Below, piece by piece: positions 53,948-63,122 of a stretch of DNA of 64,000 bases; the first letter of the stretch is position 1; each line of letters starts with the position of its first letter. The DNA comes from an uncultured Pelagibacteraceae bacterium (lineage in GTDB: Bacteria > Pseudomonadota > Alphaproteobacteria > Pelagibacterales > Pelagibacteraceae), in NCBI GenBank assembly GCA_902576335.1, contig CACGVC010000004.1, positions 62,001 through 126,000 on the forward strand, given 5' to 3'. The notes beneath the pieces were generated by a model, which was given only the letters and a program-made list of their open reading frames with translations, had not been told where the DNA came from and did not search any database. A program made the translations under genes and the position numbers.

Positions 53948-55267
53948 ATGGATGTTTTAAACAAGAATATTAATAACATATTTTTTATTTTTGCTATTAC
54001 ACATTTAATAATTTGGACAATGATTCCCTCATTGACAAATTCAAATTTGCCTCTTGATACAATAGAGGCGCTAGCTTGGGGAAGCAATTTAGATTGGGGT
54101 TTCAACAAACACCCACCAATGAGCGCTTTTTTTTCTGAGGTATTTTATAATATATTTGGTTCTCAAGATTGGGCTTTTTATCTTTTAAGTCAAATTTTTG
54201 TCGTTATATCATTCTATTTTATATTCAAATTTGCTTTTGAAATTTTAGGAAATATTAAATTAAGTTTAATTTCAGTTTTATTGTTAGAGGCTATTTATTT
54301 CTTTAATTTCACCACTCCAGAGTTTAATGTAAATGTTTGTCAGTTACCATTTTGGTCATTGGTTATTTATTATTCTTGGAAGATATATGATGCAAAAAAA
54401 ATACAGTTTTATGATTGTTTTATAATCGGATTATTTGCTGCAATTGGTTTTCTTTCTAAATATTTATTTGTTTATTTATTATTGTCAATTAGTTTATTAT
54501 TTATTTATGTTATTTATAAAAGATTTAAAAACTTTGATTTTAAATATTTGATAATAATTGAAATTTTTTTAGTTCTCTTAGTTCCACATTTAATTTGGTT
54601 GCTTGATAACGATTTTATAACTGTTTTGTATGGCTTGAAAAGATCAGGCCTTGAGGAAACAGAAATTCTCAACCATGTAAAATATCCAATTACTTTTTTA
54701 TTTAAACAACTTGGAATACTAATTCCATTTTTCTTTTTAACGTGGCTATTGATAAAAAAAATTGAAATTAAATTCAATTTTAATGATAGGAAGTTTCTTT
54801 TTTTATTATCTGTTAGTATTTTACCTATCTTTTTAATATTTATTACTTCAGTTGTTACAGGATCTAAAATTAGAACAATGTGGATGACACCTTTTTATTT
54901 ACCTCTTGGAATATTTTCTGTCTACTTATTTAGGTCTCAAATCAATCTTAAAAAGATAAATTCCTTTTTAGTCGGGTTTTTATTTTTGTTTTTTTTATCC
55001 CCGAGCCTATACGCATATATTTCTATAACAAAAACTGATAAAAGAACTGATTATCCTGGCAAAGAGATTGCAGCTAAGGTCCAATTTACTTGGGAACAAG
55101 ATTTTGAAAAAGAAATTGAATTTGTCACAGGAGATGAGTGGAAGGCAGGCAATTTATCTTATCACTTAAAATCACGGCCAAAGTGGGAAGGATTTACTAA
55201 AAAAGAGATTTTAAATAAGTCAAGTCAATTTATTTGTTTAGATGATATTTGTTTAGGGAGATATTAA
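53948..55267 (+). CDS. Polytopic glycosyltransferase (ArnT/PMT-like, GT-C fold)
   Basis: This inner-membrane glycosyltransferase probably uses a polyprenyl-phosphate sugar. The first periplasmic loop has the family pattern LPLDTIEALAWGSNLDWGFN followed by KHPPMSAFF, which includes the acidic site and the HPP of ArnT/PMT-like enzymes. About ten hydrophobic segments follow. ATG 53948 is chosen because an in-frame start at 53882 lies in the spacer next to dksA and gives a non-hydrophobic extension. It is seven bases upstream of a dolichol-phosphate-mannose-synthase-like gene that could make its donor. The sugar and acceptor are unknown. Confidence 0.82.
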   Translation: MDVLNKNINNIFFIFAITHLIIWTMIPSLTNSNLPLDTIEALAWGSNLDWGFNKHPPMSAFFSEVFYNIFGSQDWAFYLLSQIFVVISFYFIFKFAFEILGNIKLSLISVLLLEAIYFFNFTTPEFNVNVCQLPFWSLVIYYSWKIYDAKKIQFYDCFIIGLFAAIGFLSKYLFVYLLLSISLLFIYVIYKRFKNFDFKYLIIIEIFLVLLVPHLIWLLDNDFITVLYGLKRSGLEETEILNHVKYPITFLFKQLGILIPFFFLTWLLIKKIEIKFNFNDRKFLFLLSVSILPIFLIFITSVVTGSKIRTMWMTPFYLPLGIFSVYLFRSQINLKKINSFLVGFLFLFFLSPSLYAYISITKTDKRTDYPGKEIAAKVQFTWEQDFEKEIEFVTGDEWKAGNLSYHLKSRPKWEGFTKKEILNKSSQFICLDDICLGRY

Positions 55268-55273
55268 AAGATT

Positions 55274-56143
55274 ATGAAAGTAAAAATTATAATCCCTATT
55301 TATAACGATTGGCAGTCGGTGTTCAAACTTTTTGAAGAAATCAATAATTTGAAAATTGATAAAAATTTTGAGATATCCATTATTGTTGTTAACGATGCTT
55401 CAAATCACGATCGACCAAATGAAGAGGTCAATTTTAACAATATTCAATCTATAAAAATTTTAAATATGAAAAAAAATCAAGGACATGCAAGATGTATAGC
55501 TACTGGACTGAAATATATTTTGGATAAAGAGGAATTTGATTATGCAATACCAATGGACGGGGATGGCGAAGACAGACCTGAAGAAATTAAAAATTTTTTA
55601 GATCGAATTAAGAATACAGATGGTATTACGGTCATAGGAGAGAGAATAAAAAGATCAGAGAGCTTGTTATTTAAAGTTTGTTATCAGTTACATAAATTAG
55701 TAACTTTAACTTTTACAGGCAAATCAATAAAATTTGGAAACTTTACTTGTTTGCCAAAAAAAACAGTAGAAAATATGATTAATGAAAAAGCTACTTGGAA
55801 TAGTTTTTCTGGTTCTTTATCTAAAATAGAAAAAAATTTCATAAAAGTGCCATCGATCAGAGGAACTAGATATTTTGGACCATCAAAGATGAGCTTTTTA
55901 AATCTGATAAAACATTCATTATCTATCATCAGTGTTTTTAAAAAAACTTTTTTAATACGTTCTGCATTGTTTATAATTTTGTATATTTTACTTATTAAAA
56001 ATAATGCCTCTGTGATAACGGCGTTACCTTTGCTACTCTTACTAATAGCAGTTTATGCTGTATCAAATTTAGCATTGAGAGAAAATATGGATGAATTTAA
56101 AAATTCTTTAAGCCAAATAGAGAGCATAGATAATATTAGATGA
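55274..56143 (+). CDS. Family 2 glycosyltransferase with C-terminal membrane helices (GtrB/DPM1-like)
   Basis: The GT-A domain starts KIIIPIYNDWQSVFKLFEEI, has VVNDASNH, then the metal-binding MDGDGEDRPEEI. Two C-terminal membrane helices (about residues 225-265) are present, as in polyprenyl-phosphate glycosyl synthases. It likely loads a sugar onto undecaprenyl phosphate for the neighbouring GT-C enzyme (inference from pairing). It overlaps ppc by four bases (ATGA). Confidence 0.85.
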   Translation: MKVKIIIPIYNDWQSVFKLFEEINNLKIDKNFEISIIVVNDASNHDRPNEEVNFNNIQSIKILNMKKNQGHARCIATGLKYILDKEEFDYAIPMDGDGEDRPEEIKNFLDRIKNTDGITVIGERIKRSESLLFKVCYQLHKLVTLTFTGKSIKFGNFTCLPKKTVENMINEKATWNSFSGSLSKIEKNFIKVPSIRGTRYFGPSKMSFLNLIKHSLSIISVFKKTFLIRSALFIILYILLIKNNASVITALPLLLLLIAVYAVSNLALRENMDEFKNSLSQIESIDNIR

Positions 56144-58827
56144 AAAAAAGAGATCTATATTACGAGCGTATACCAACTAGATTTTTCAGGGAAAATGTTA
56201 AATATCTGGGTAATATTTTAGGGAGAGTTATCAAAGAACAAGAAGGTCAAAAGTTTTTTGAATTAGTTGAAAAAGTTAGAAAATTATCAAAAGCTAACAA
56301 AATAAATTCTAAAAATAATCAAACCAATCAAAGAGTTATTAAAGCAATTAAAAAACTAAGCCCAAAAAATTCATTTAAATTAACTAGAGCATTCACACAT
56401 TTTATGAATTTTATAAATTTAGCTGATTTAATTGATGCTTCTAGAAAGCTTAATGAATATGAAAATAGTAATAATAAAACTTCAAACAACAACATATTTA
56501 TAGAGGAAATATTTGAGGATCTCTTTAGAAATAAAAAGATTTCAGAAACAAAAATATACAATACCGCTAAAAATTTGAAAATTGGAATAGTATTGACTGC
56601 ACATCCGACCGAAGTAAAGAGAAGAACTCTTATTCAAAAATATCATAATATAATTGAAATTCTTGAACAAAGAGATTTGCTTAAAAATTTTCCATCAAAA
56701 TTAGTAGTTTTGGAGAAAAAACTTTTTGATGAGTTAACTATTATTTGGAATACGGATGATTTAAAAAGAATTAAACCATCTCCATTCGATGAAGCAAGAT
56801 GGGGACTTGCAATAATTGAGGATAGTTTGTGGGATACAATTCCAAAAGTTTATAGAAGATTAAATTCAATTTTTGTGCAGAACATGAATAAAGGTTTACC
56901 GAAAAGTTTTAATCCTATTGAATTTGGATCTTGGATGGGAGGAGACCGCGATGGTAACCCTAATGTTACAGCTGATGTCACTAGAAAAGTAATTTTACTA
57001 TCAAGGTGGGAGGCTGCAAAGTTGTACGAGAAAGCACTTACCAAAATAATAAGATCTTATTCTATGGAAAAATGTTCGAAAAAAATTCTTAAAAGTGTAG
57101 GCACATCTTTTGAGCCTTATAGAGTTTTTTTAAGGCCTCTTAGAGATAAAATGAGGATCACACATAGATCGATAGAACAACATCTTGTTAATAAAAAACC
57201 TTTAAATCACAATAATTTATTGAGTTCTCGAGAGGAAATATTAAAGCCTTTAAGAGTTGTAAGAGAATCTTTAGAACAAAATCAAAATGAAAATCTTGCT
57301 AGTGGCGAATTATTAGATTTAATGCGAAGGGCAAAGTGTTTTGGTATTAATCTTGCAAGATTAGATATAAGACAAGAGTCTTCAAGGCATAGTCAGTTAA
57401 TTAGTGAATATGTTAAAAAGAAATACAAAAAAAATTATTTAAAATTTAGTGAAAACGAAAAAATTAAATTTTTAAAAAAACAAATACTCTCTAAAAAAAA
57501 TCAATTAAACAAATTTCAATTTTCAAATAGAGAAAATAAAGAAGTTTGGTCAACTTTTAAAATTTTAGCTAATGAACCTAGTGAATGTCTCGGAGCTTAT
57601 GTAATATCAATGACTAATTCAGCTTCAGATTTGTTATCTGTAATATTTTTACAAAAAGAGGCCAATATTAAAAACAAGTTAAGAGTAGTCCCATTATTTG
57701 AGACTTTAGATGATTTAATTAATGCCAAAGAAATAATGGAGAAATTATTTTCTCAATCATGGTACAGAAAAGTTATTAAAAATGAGCAGGAGGTCATGAT
57801 TGGTTATTCAGACTCAAGCAAAGATGCAGGCAAAATTTGTGCAAGTTGGCATCAGTATAAAGCTCAAGAGGAAATAATTAAATTGAGTAAAAAATATAAT
57901 ATTAATGTAACTTTTTTTCATGGAAGAGGTGGATCTCCTGGACGAGGAGGTGGCCCGATACAATCAACATTAAGATCACAACCTCCAAACTCTGTTAGAG
58001 GAAAAATAAGAATTACCGACCAAGGTGAAGTAATTCAACAAAAGTATGGTTATGAGCCTTTAGCAAAATATAATTTATGTAGTTACATAGGTGCAGTAAC
58101 TGAAGCCACCTTAAAACCATCACCCGTTCCAAAAGCTAATTGGAGATCGTTAATTGAAAAAATGTCAGAGATATCAAAAAATTCTTATAGAAAAAATATT
58201 AATCAAAGTTCAGATTTTATAAAATACTTTGAAACTGTTACGCCTCACAAAGCTCTTGGTAAACTTTCAATAGGTTCAAGGCCCTCAAAAAGAAAAAACA
58301 TTGATACTATAAAAAGTTTAAGAGCAATCCCTTGGGTGTTTGCTTGGACACAAATTAGACTTATGCTACCTGCATGGCTTGGAAGTGCAGAAGCTTTAAG
58401 ATATTCATACATAAAACAATTTAGAAAAACTTTATTTGACATGGAGAGAAACTGGCCATTTTTTAATTCAATGCTTGATATATTAGATATGGTGATTACT
58501 AAAGCAGATCCTGAAATATCAAAAATTTATGAAGAACATTTAGCAGATGAAAGTTTAAAGAGAGTTGGAAAAAAACTTAGATTTCAATTTGATGTTATAA
58601 AAAAACTAAATAAAAAAATTACGCCTAAAGAAATAATTGCTGCAAGAAAACAATTTAGAACATCAATAGGTGTAAGAAATATTTATTCTGAAGTTTTGAA
58701 CATAGTTCAGCCTATCGCGATAAAAAAAATTAAGACTATTAAAAATAAAAAAGATAAAGAGTATTTGAATGATACTTTGTTGACTTCAATAGCAGGAATT
58801 GCTGCAGCAATGAAAAATACTGGATAA
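56140..58827 (+). CDS. ppc: Phosphoenolpyruvate carboxylase
   Basis: Ppc makes oxaloacetate from PEP and bicarbonate, refilling the TCA cycle. Catalytic motifs are VLTAHPTEVKRRTLIQKYH (His), GSWMGGDRDGNPNVTADVTR, VMIGYSDSSKDAGKICASWH, FFHGRGGSPGRGGGPIQS and IGSRPSKR. The 895 residues are full length. The stop overlaps the next start as TAATG, so the alginate-lyase-like gene is probably co-transcribed. An anaplerotic role fits the fumarase gene and the acyl-CoA synthetase elsewhere in the window. Confidence 0.97.
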   Translation: MKKRDLYYERIPTRFFRENVKYLGNILGRVIKEQEGQKFFELVEKVRKLSKANKINSKNNQTNQRVIKAIKKLSPKNSFKLTRAFTHFMNFINLADLIDASRKLNEYENSNNKTSNNNIFIEEIFEDLFRNKKISETKIYNTAKNLKIGIVLTAHPTEVKRRTLIQKYHNIIEILEQRDLLKNFPSKLVVLEKKLFDELTIIWNTDDLKRIKPSPFDEARWGLAIIEDSLWDTIPKVYRRLNSIFVQNMNKGLPKSFNPIEFGSWMGGDRDGNPNVTADVTRKVILLSRWEAAKLYEKALTKIIRSYSMEKCSKKILKSVGTSFEPYRVFLRPLRDKMRITHRSIEQHLVNKKPLNHNNLLSSREEILKPLRVVRESLEQNQNENLASGELLDLMRRAKCFGINLARLDIRQESSRHSQLISEYVKKKYKKNYLKFSENEKIKFLKKQILSKKNQLNKFQFSNRENKEVWSTFKILANEPSECLGAYVISMTNSASDLLSVIFLQKEANIKNKLRVVPLFETLDDLINAKEIMEKLFSQSWYRKVIKNEQEVMIGYSDSSKDAGKICASWHQYKAQEEIIKLSKKYNINVTFFHGRGGSPGRGGGPIQSTLRSQPPNSVRGKIRITDQGEVIQQKYGYEPLAKYNLCSYIGAVTEATLKPSPVPKANWRSLIEKMSEISKNSYRKNINQSSDFIKYFETVTPHKALGKLSIGSRPSKRKNIDTIKSLRAIPWVFAWTQIRLMLPAWLGSAEALRYSYIKQFRKTLFDMERNWPFFNSMLDILDMVITKADPEISKIYEEHLADESLKRVGKKLRFQFDVIKKLNKKITPKEIIAARKQFRTSIGVRNIYSEVLNIVQPIAIKKIKTIKNKKDKEYLNDTLLTSIAGIAAAMKNTG

Positions 58828-60017
58828 TGTTTAGGATAATTTCTGCAACATTAGTTTATTTGTTATTTTGTACACCGTCTTTTTCGAATTTTAAAGAAAT
58901 TAAGAAAAAAGCAAAAATAAATAATCCTGAAATTATTTTTCCAGTTTCAAAAAATCCAAATAGATGTATGACGAAAATGTATTCCAATCCCATGACAAAT
59001 CCAGTTACACCTATTCCAGAAGTTAAAGCTCCTAAAGGTTATGGATTAGATAATAGGTTTAATAGAGCGTTACAAAGATTTGAAAATTTTAAACGTCCAT
59101 GTGGTGGGGGTAGTGTTGAAGCGTGTGAAAATGTAAAAAAGATTATTTTGGAATGGGCTAAAGCAGATGCAGCGAAAAGAACCGGTCCATCAGATCATGA
59201 GGGTAGACATTGGAATGATACTCTAACCGTAAATTTATGGGTGGCTTCACCCATGATGGCTGGTTATTCTTTTGCAAAACAAGTGATAGATATCCCAACT
59301 AATGAGGATAAAATAATTAAAGATTGGTTTAAAAAGATAGTAAAGAAAAACAAACATCTTATGTATGAAATGACCTACAAAGATGGTACTCAAGCAAGAG
59401 GCGTTCCTAAAAGAGCTCATAACCATGCACTGTCATCTGCAATAAGTCATATGCAGTTGGGTATCCTTCTAAATGATAATAAGCTTTTTAAAAAAGCTTT
59501 TAAAAATTATGAAGCCACAATTCGGTATCAGAGAAAAGATGGTAGTTTACCTATTGAAACTAGAAGAGGTGGTAGAGCAATGTTTTACCAAGCAAGAGCA
59601 ATGAATGCTTTAACAGTCATTGCAATTATTGCAGAAAACCAGGGCTATAATATTTGGGACTATGAATACAAAGGCAAAAACTTTCATAATATTGTTAAGT
59701 TTTTCATCGATTTTACTGAAAATAACGAAATAGTTTTTAAATACGCCAAAGAAATGAAAGCACCTGGACCTGCAAAAAATTATAAAATGCAAGATCTTGA
59801 TGGAAGACAAGGAAGTAATTGGGGCTGGCTTTATGCTTATGTAACTCGGTTTCCAGATCACGAAAATGTCAAAAGACTGATGCAATGGTCTTCAGATAGC
59901 AGTAATCTTAACAGTTACCAAGCTAAAATAGTTTTGAATTTTGAAAATATTTCAAAAAGAAAATTTGGCACTTCATCATGGACAGTTGTTGAACCAAATT
60001 GCCATTTTATTAAATAG
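58827..60017 (+). CDS. Exported alginate-lyase-like (alpha/alpha-barrel) protein
   Basis: The protein has a signal peptide (IISATLVYLLFCTPSFS) and a helical C-domain resembling the alginate lyase superfamily (PL5-like). Matching features are VKAPKGYGLDNRFNRALQRF, HWNDTLTVNLWVASPMM, and KRAHNHALSSAISHMQLGIL near residue 198, equivalent to the NNHxYW-type catalytic block. YQRKDGSLPIETRRGGRAMF with its Arg-rich stretch follows. It may cleave a uronic-acid polysaccharide in the periplasm, or may be a related enzyme or protein with another substrate. It follows ppc directly and ends against umuC. Confidence 0.6.
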   Translation: MFRIISATLVYLLFCTPSFSNFKEIKKKAKINNPEIIFPVSKNPNRCMTKMYSNPMTNPVTPIPEVKAPKGYGLDNRFNRALQRFENFKRPCGGGSVEACENVKKIILEWAKADAAKRTGPSDHEGRHWNDTLTVNLWVASPMMAGYSFAKQVIDIPTNEDKIIKDWFKKIVKKNKHLMYEMTYKDGTQARGVPKRAHNHALSSAISHMQLGILLNDNKLFKKAFKNYEATIRYQRKDGSLPIETRRGGRAMFYQARAMNALTVIAIIAENQGYNIWDYEYKGKNFHNIVKFFIDFTENNEIVFKYAKEMKAPGPAKNYKMQDLDGRQGSNWGWLYAYVTRFPDHENVKRLMQWSSDSSNLNSYQAKIVLNFENISKRKFGTSSWTVVEPNCHFIK

Positions 60018-61290
60018 CTTTGATTGTTGGCAAACAATAAAAATCAGCGGTATCTATTTTAGAAGAATATTGTCTTCTCATATTCCATTTTTTATGAACT
60101 CCAGCACTCGCAAGACTTAAGGTTGATCTACCATATCTATAATTAGTATTATCAATTGATTGCATCAAAGTTTTTATTTTTTCATCTTTTTCTGATGAGA
60201 ATAAATTTTTCCTACCATCATCATCTCGTAACCCTGTAAGCATAACTCCTGCTTTTTGATAACGACAGCCGTTCCTAAATATACTTTCAAGTATTGCAAT
60301 TGCAGTTTTAACAGTCTCAAGACTATTGTTAGTTGCAATTGGAAAGTCAATCGTTTTTGAATTTGAATAATAGCCATAATTTCTTTGAAACGGACTGGTT
60401 CTAACAAATACTGTAATCGCTTTTGCAACTAAAGACTCTGATCTAATTTTCTCAGAAGCATTCAAGCAATAATTAGCAACTGCTTCCTTTAATTCTTGAA
60501 AACTTTCTATTCTTTTACCAAATGATCTTGAAACGACACAACTTTTCCTTTTTGTTTGTGTAGTCTCTAAGTCAATACAAGGAACTCCTCTAAGTTCCAT
60601 TGCAGTTCTTGAGCTTAAAACATTAGAACATTTTTTAATCCAAGTGTTAGACTTATTTTTAAGTTGTTTGGCATTATAAATGCCGTTTTTTTGATAAAAT
60701 TTTGTAAGTTGTCTACCAACACCCCATACATCATTAATTTCAACTTTTTCTAAAATTGGATCTAAATTTTCTATACCAATCAAACTCGTTACTCCTGATT
60801 GTTTTTTCTTTGCGATATGATTTGCAACTTTACTCAATGTTTTGGTTTTAGCGATACCGATACTTGTTGGAATACCTGTCCACTGTAGAATTGTTTGTCT
60901 AATTTCTCTTCCAACTTTTTCAACTTCTGAGTCTGGAAAATTGGATAAATCTATGAATGCCTCATCGATTGAATATACCTCTATTTCAGTATTAAATCTT
61001 TTAAGAGTTCTCATTACTCTTCTAGATAAATCTCCATATAAAGAGTAATTCGATGAAAAAACTTCAACTTTATTTTTAACAATAATATCTTTTGCTTTAA
61101 AATAAGGTTCACCCATCTTGATCCCCAACGCTTTTGCTTCATTGGATCTAGAAATGATACAACCATCATTATTAGATAAAACAACCACAGGTTTTTTTCT
61201 TATTTTTGGATTAAATAATCTTTCACATGAAACATAGAAAGAATTACAATCAACTAAGCCTATTTTTTTAGTACGTTGAATGGATGACAT
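60010..61290 (-). CDS. umuC: DNA polymerase V catalytic subunit (Y family)
   Basis: UmuC is an error-prone translesion polymerase. The Y-family catalytic sites are in GLVDCNSFYVSCERLFNPKI (first Asp), VVVLSNNDGCIISRSNEAKA and the YSIDEAFIDLSNF block (Asp-Glu). The C-terminal part resembles the UmuC little-finger and tail domain. The 426 residues match the family. It overlaps umuD by 23 bases and is controlled with it. Confidence 0.96.
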   Translation of the reverse strand: MSSIQRTKKIGLVDCNSFYVSCERLFNPKIRKKPVVVLSNNDGCIISRSNEAKALGIKMGEPYFKAKDIIVKNKVEVFSSNYSLYGDLSRRVMRTLKRFNTEIEVYSIDEAFIDLSNFPDSEVEKVGREIRQTILQWTGIPTSIGIAKTKTLSKVANHIAKKKQSGVTSLIGIENLDPILEKVEINDVWGVGRQLTKFYQKNGIYNAKQLKNKSNTWIKKCSNVLSSRTAMELRGVPCIDLETTQTKRKSCVVSRSFGKRIESFQELKEAVANYCLNASEKIRSESLVAKAITVFVRTSPFQRNYGYYSNSKTIDFPIATNNSLETVKTAIAILESIFRNGCRYQKAGVMLTGLRDDDGRKNLFSSEKDEKIKTLMQSIDNTNYRYGRSTLSLASAGVHKKWNMRRQYSSKIDTADFYCLPTIKAI

Positions 61291-61693
61291 AAGTCACAAC
61301 CCCCCAAATAAAAACATCTTCTTCTTCATTAATTAAAATTCTATTAGAAAAATCTTTAGACCCAGACGACAAAAATTTTTTATCTCTTTCCTGAACTAAA
61401 GTTTTAACCACAAGTTCATCATGAACATTTGCAATAACAGTTGAAAAGTTTTTTGGTTTTAAACTTTTATCGACAACCAATAAGTCTCCATCATTGATAC
61501 CAACATCCACCATGGATTTTCCCTGTACTCTGATAATAAAAGTAGCTGGAACGTTTTTGATTAGATGCATGTTTAGATCGATATCTTCTTCGATATAATC
61601 AGTGGCAGGTGATGGGAAACCAGCACCAGCTTTATGCAGATAATAGGGAATAGTTAGTTTCATGTTCTTGTTTTGTTCTAATTTATAGCGCAC
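61268..61693 (-). CDS. umuD: UmuD-type S24 peptidase, partner of UmuC
   Basis: UmuD cleaves itself during the SOS response and then joins UmuC to form polymerase V. The start chosen is GTG 61693. With it the catalytic Ser60 (VQGKSMVDVGINDGD) and Lys97 (VVKTL) and the cleavage site Ala24-Gly25 (KAGAGFPSPATDY) carry the same numbers as in E. coli UmuD. ATG 61663 would give a shorter N-terminus and cannot be excluded. No HTH domain is present, so it is not LexA. The upstream region holds the element at 61738-61764. Confidence 0.93.
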   Translation of the reverse strand: MRYKLEQNKNMKLTIPYYLHKAGAGFPSPATDYIEEDIDLNMHLIKNVPATFIIRVQGKSMVDVGINDGDLLVVDKSLKPKNFSTVIANVHDELVVKTLVQERDKKFLSSGSKDFSNRILINEEEDVFIWGVVTYVIHSTY

Positions 61694-61737
61694 TTATACA
61701 ATGCACGCAAGAGGTTGTATTTTGAGTCCGTAATTGA

Positions 61738-61764
61738 ATCAAAAGTGAGTCAAAACGTGAACAT
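61738..61764 (-). promoter_or_regulatory. 27-bp element shared with the mraZ upstream region (candidate SOS operator)
   Basis: On the minus strand the sequence begins ATGTTCACGTTTTGACTC and continues ACTTTTGAT. It matches the element at 13457-13483 at 25 of 27 positions. On the plus strand it forms part of a degenerate array of TGAxTCAAAA-like units at about 11-12-base intervals. It lies 44 bases upstream of the GTG start of umuD, a place where a LexA-type site would be expected. Confidence 0.55.
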
Positions 61765-61824
61765 CAAAACTATATTTTGTATGCTTGTGGATAACTTCAA
61801 CCAAGGATAGTTTAAAAATATCAA

Positions 61825-62187
61825 ATGAAAAAATTAATTTGTCATTGTGGAGCTGTTGAAGCAGAAATAAATTTAGATGGAGATTTAGCTAAAGTAATAA
61901 AATGTAATTGTTCTATTTGTAAAAGGAAAGGTGCAATCATGTCGATGGTAAAAAATGAGGATTTTAAAATTACTAAAGGTGAAGAAAAATTAAAACTCTA
62001 TCAGTTCCATTCAAAAGTTGCCAAACATTACTTTTGCTCTGAGTGTGGAATTTATACTCATCATAATCCAAGAATTAATCCAGCTATGACAGGATTTAAT
62101 GTTGGTTGTGTTGATGAAATAAATACCTTTGATATGAAAGATGTGCCAGTAAACGACGGTCAAAATCATCCTTTAGATAAAAAATAA
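61825..62187 (+). CDS. GFA/CENP-V family zinc protein
   Basis: The 120-residue protein has the zinc-binding pattern of the GFA (glutathione-dependent formaldehyde-activating) fold: LICHCGAVEAEI, KCNCSICKRKG and YFCSECGIYTHHNP. The gene name of the family reflects a doubtful activity, so no reaction is assigned. It starts at ATG 61825, divergent from umuD, and the next gene follows five bases after its stop. Confidence 0.88.
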   Translation: MKKLICHCGAVEAEINLDGDLAKVIKCNCSICKRKGAIMSMVKNEDFKITKGEEKLKLYQFHSKVAKHYFCSECGIYTHHNPRINPAMTGFNVGCVDEINTFDMKDVPVNDGQNHPLDKK

Positions 62188-62192
62188 TTTAC

Positions 62193-63122
62193 ATGAAACA
62201 ATTTAGTTTATGCTTTGGTAAGGTAAAAAAAGATTGTTTAAAATTTATTAAATCTCAAGAGACAAAAGCTGATAAATTTAAGAATAAAGAAAGAATGATT
62301 AAATTGTTCCTAATTCCATTATGTTTTTGGATAAGTAAAAAGGCTGATAAGAAAAAACCTTATTTTGTGGGTTTAGCAGGGGGTCAAGGAACAGGCAAAA
62401 CTACAATTAGTTCTCTAATCAGAATTATTTTAACTAAATATTTTAAATTAAATGTTTTTAGAATTTCAATAGATGACTTCTATAAAACAAGAAAAGAACG
62501 TAAAAATTTATCAAAAAGAGTTCATTCCATGCTTTTAACAAGGGGAGTACCTGGAACACATGATATTGATATGATGTTAAATTTCTTTAAAAAAGCAAAA
62601 AGCAATAAATTTAAAAGACTAAAACTACCAACATTTAATAAAGCTATAGATGATAGATTTAATAAAAAATACTGGTACGATTTAAAAGAAAAACCAGATG
62701 TAATTATATTTGAGGGATGGTGTGTTGGGGCGAAATCTGAAAAAAATAGCTCATTAAAGAAAACAATCAATTCAATGGAGAAAGCTAAAGATCAAAAACA
62801 GATCTGGAGAAAATATGTTAACGATCAATTGAAATCAAAATATAAAAAATTATATTCCCAATTGAATTGTTTAATTTATTTAAAAGCAAAAAATTTCAGT
62901 TTGCTGCAAAAATGGAGATTAAAACAAGAGAGAAAACTTTGGGTAAAAAGTAAAGTAAAATCAAACTTAAAGATCATGAGTAGAGGGGATGTAATTAATT
63001 TTATGCAAACGTATCAAAGAATTACGCAAAATATGTTCAAGAATATGCCTAAATATGCATCAATTATATTCAATTTAAATAGTAACCATCAGATCAAATC
63101 TGCATTATATAGAAACAAATGA
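62193..63122 (+). CDS. P-loop kinase, D-glycerate 3-kinase-like
   Basis: The P-loop GLAGGQGTGKTTISSLI (near residue 70) and the LTRGVPGTHDIDMM and PDVIIFEGWCVGAK blocks match the plant-type glycerate 3-kinase / YggC-like group, related to uridine and panthothenate kinases. Likely role: phosphorylation of D-glycerate to 3-phosphoglycerate, letting carbon from glycolate enter central metabolism (substrate inferred from family). Its stop overlaps the next start as ATGA. Confidence 0.82.
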   Translation: MKQFSLCFGKVKKDCLKFIKSQETKADKFKNKERMIKLFLIPLCFWISKKADKKKPYFVGLAGGQGTGKTTISSLIRIILTKYFKLNVFRISIDDFYKTRKERKNLSKRVHSMLLTRGVPGTHDIDMMLNFFKKAKSNKFKRLKLPTFNKAIDDRFNKKYWYDLKEKPDVIIFEGWCVGAKSEKNSSLKKTINSMEKAKDQKQIWRKYVNDQLKSKYKKLYSQLNCLIYLKAKNFSLLQKWRLKQERKLWVKSKVKSNLKIMSRGDVINFMQTYQRITQNMFKNMPKYASIIFNLNSNHQIKSALYRNK

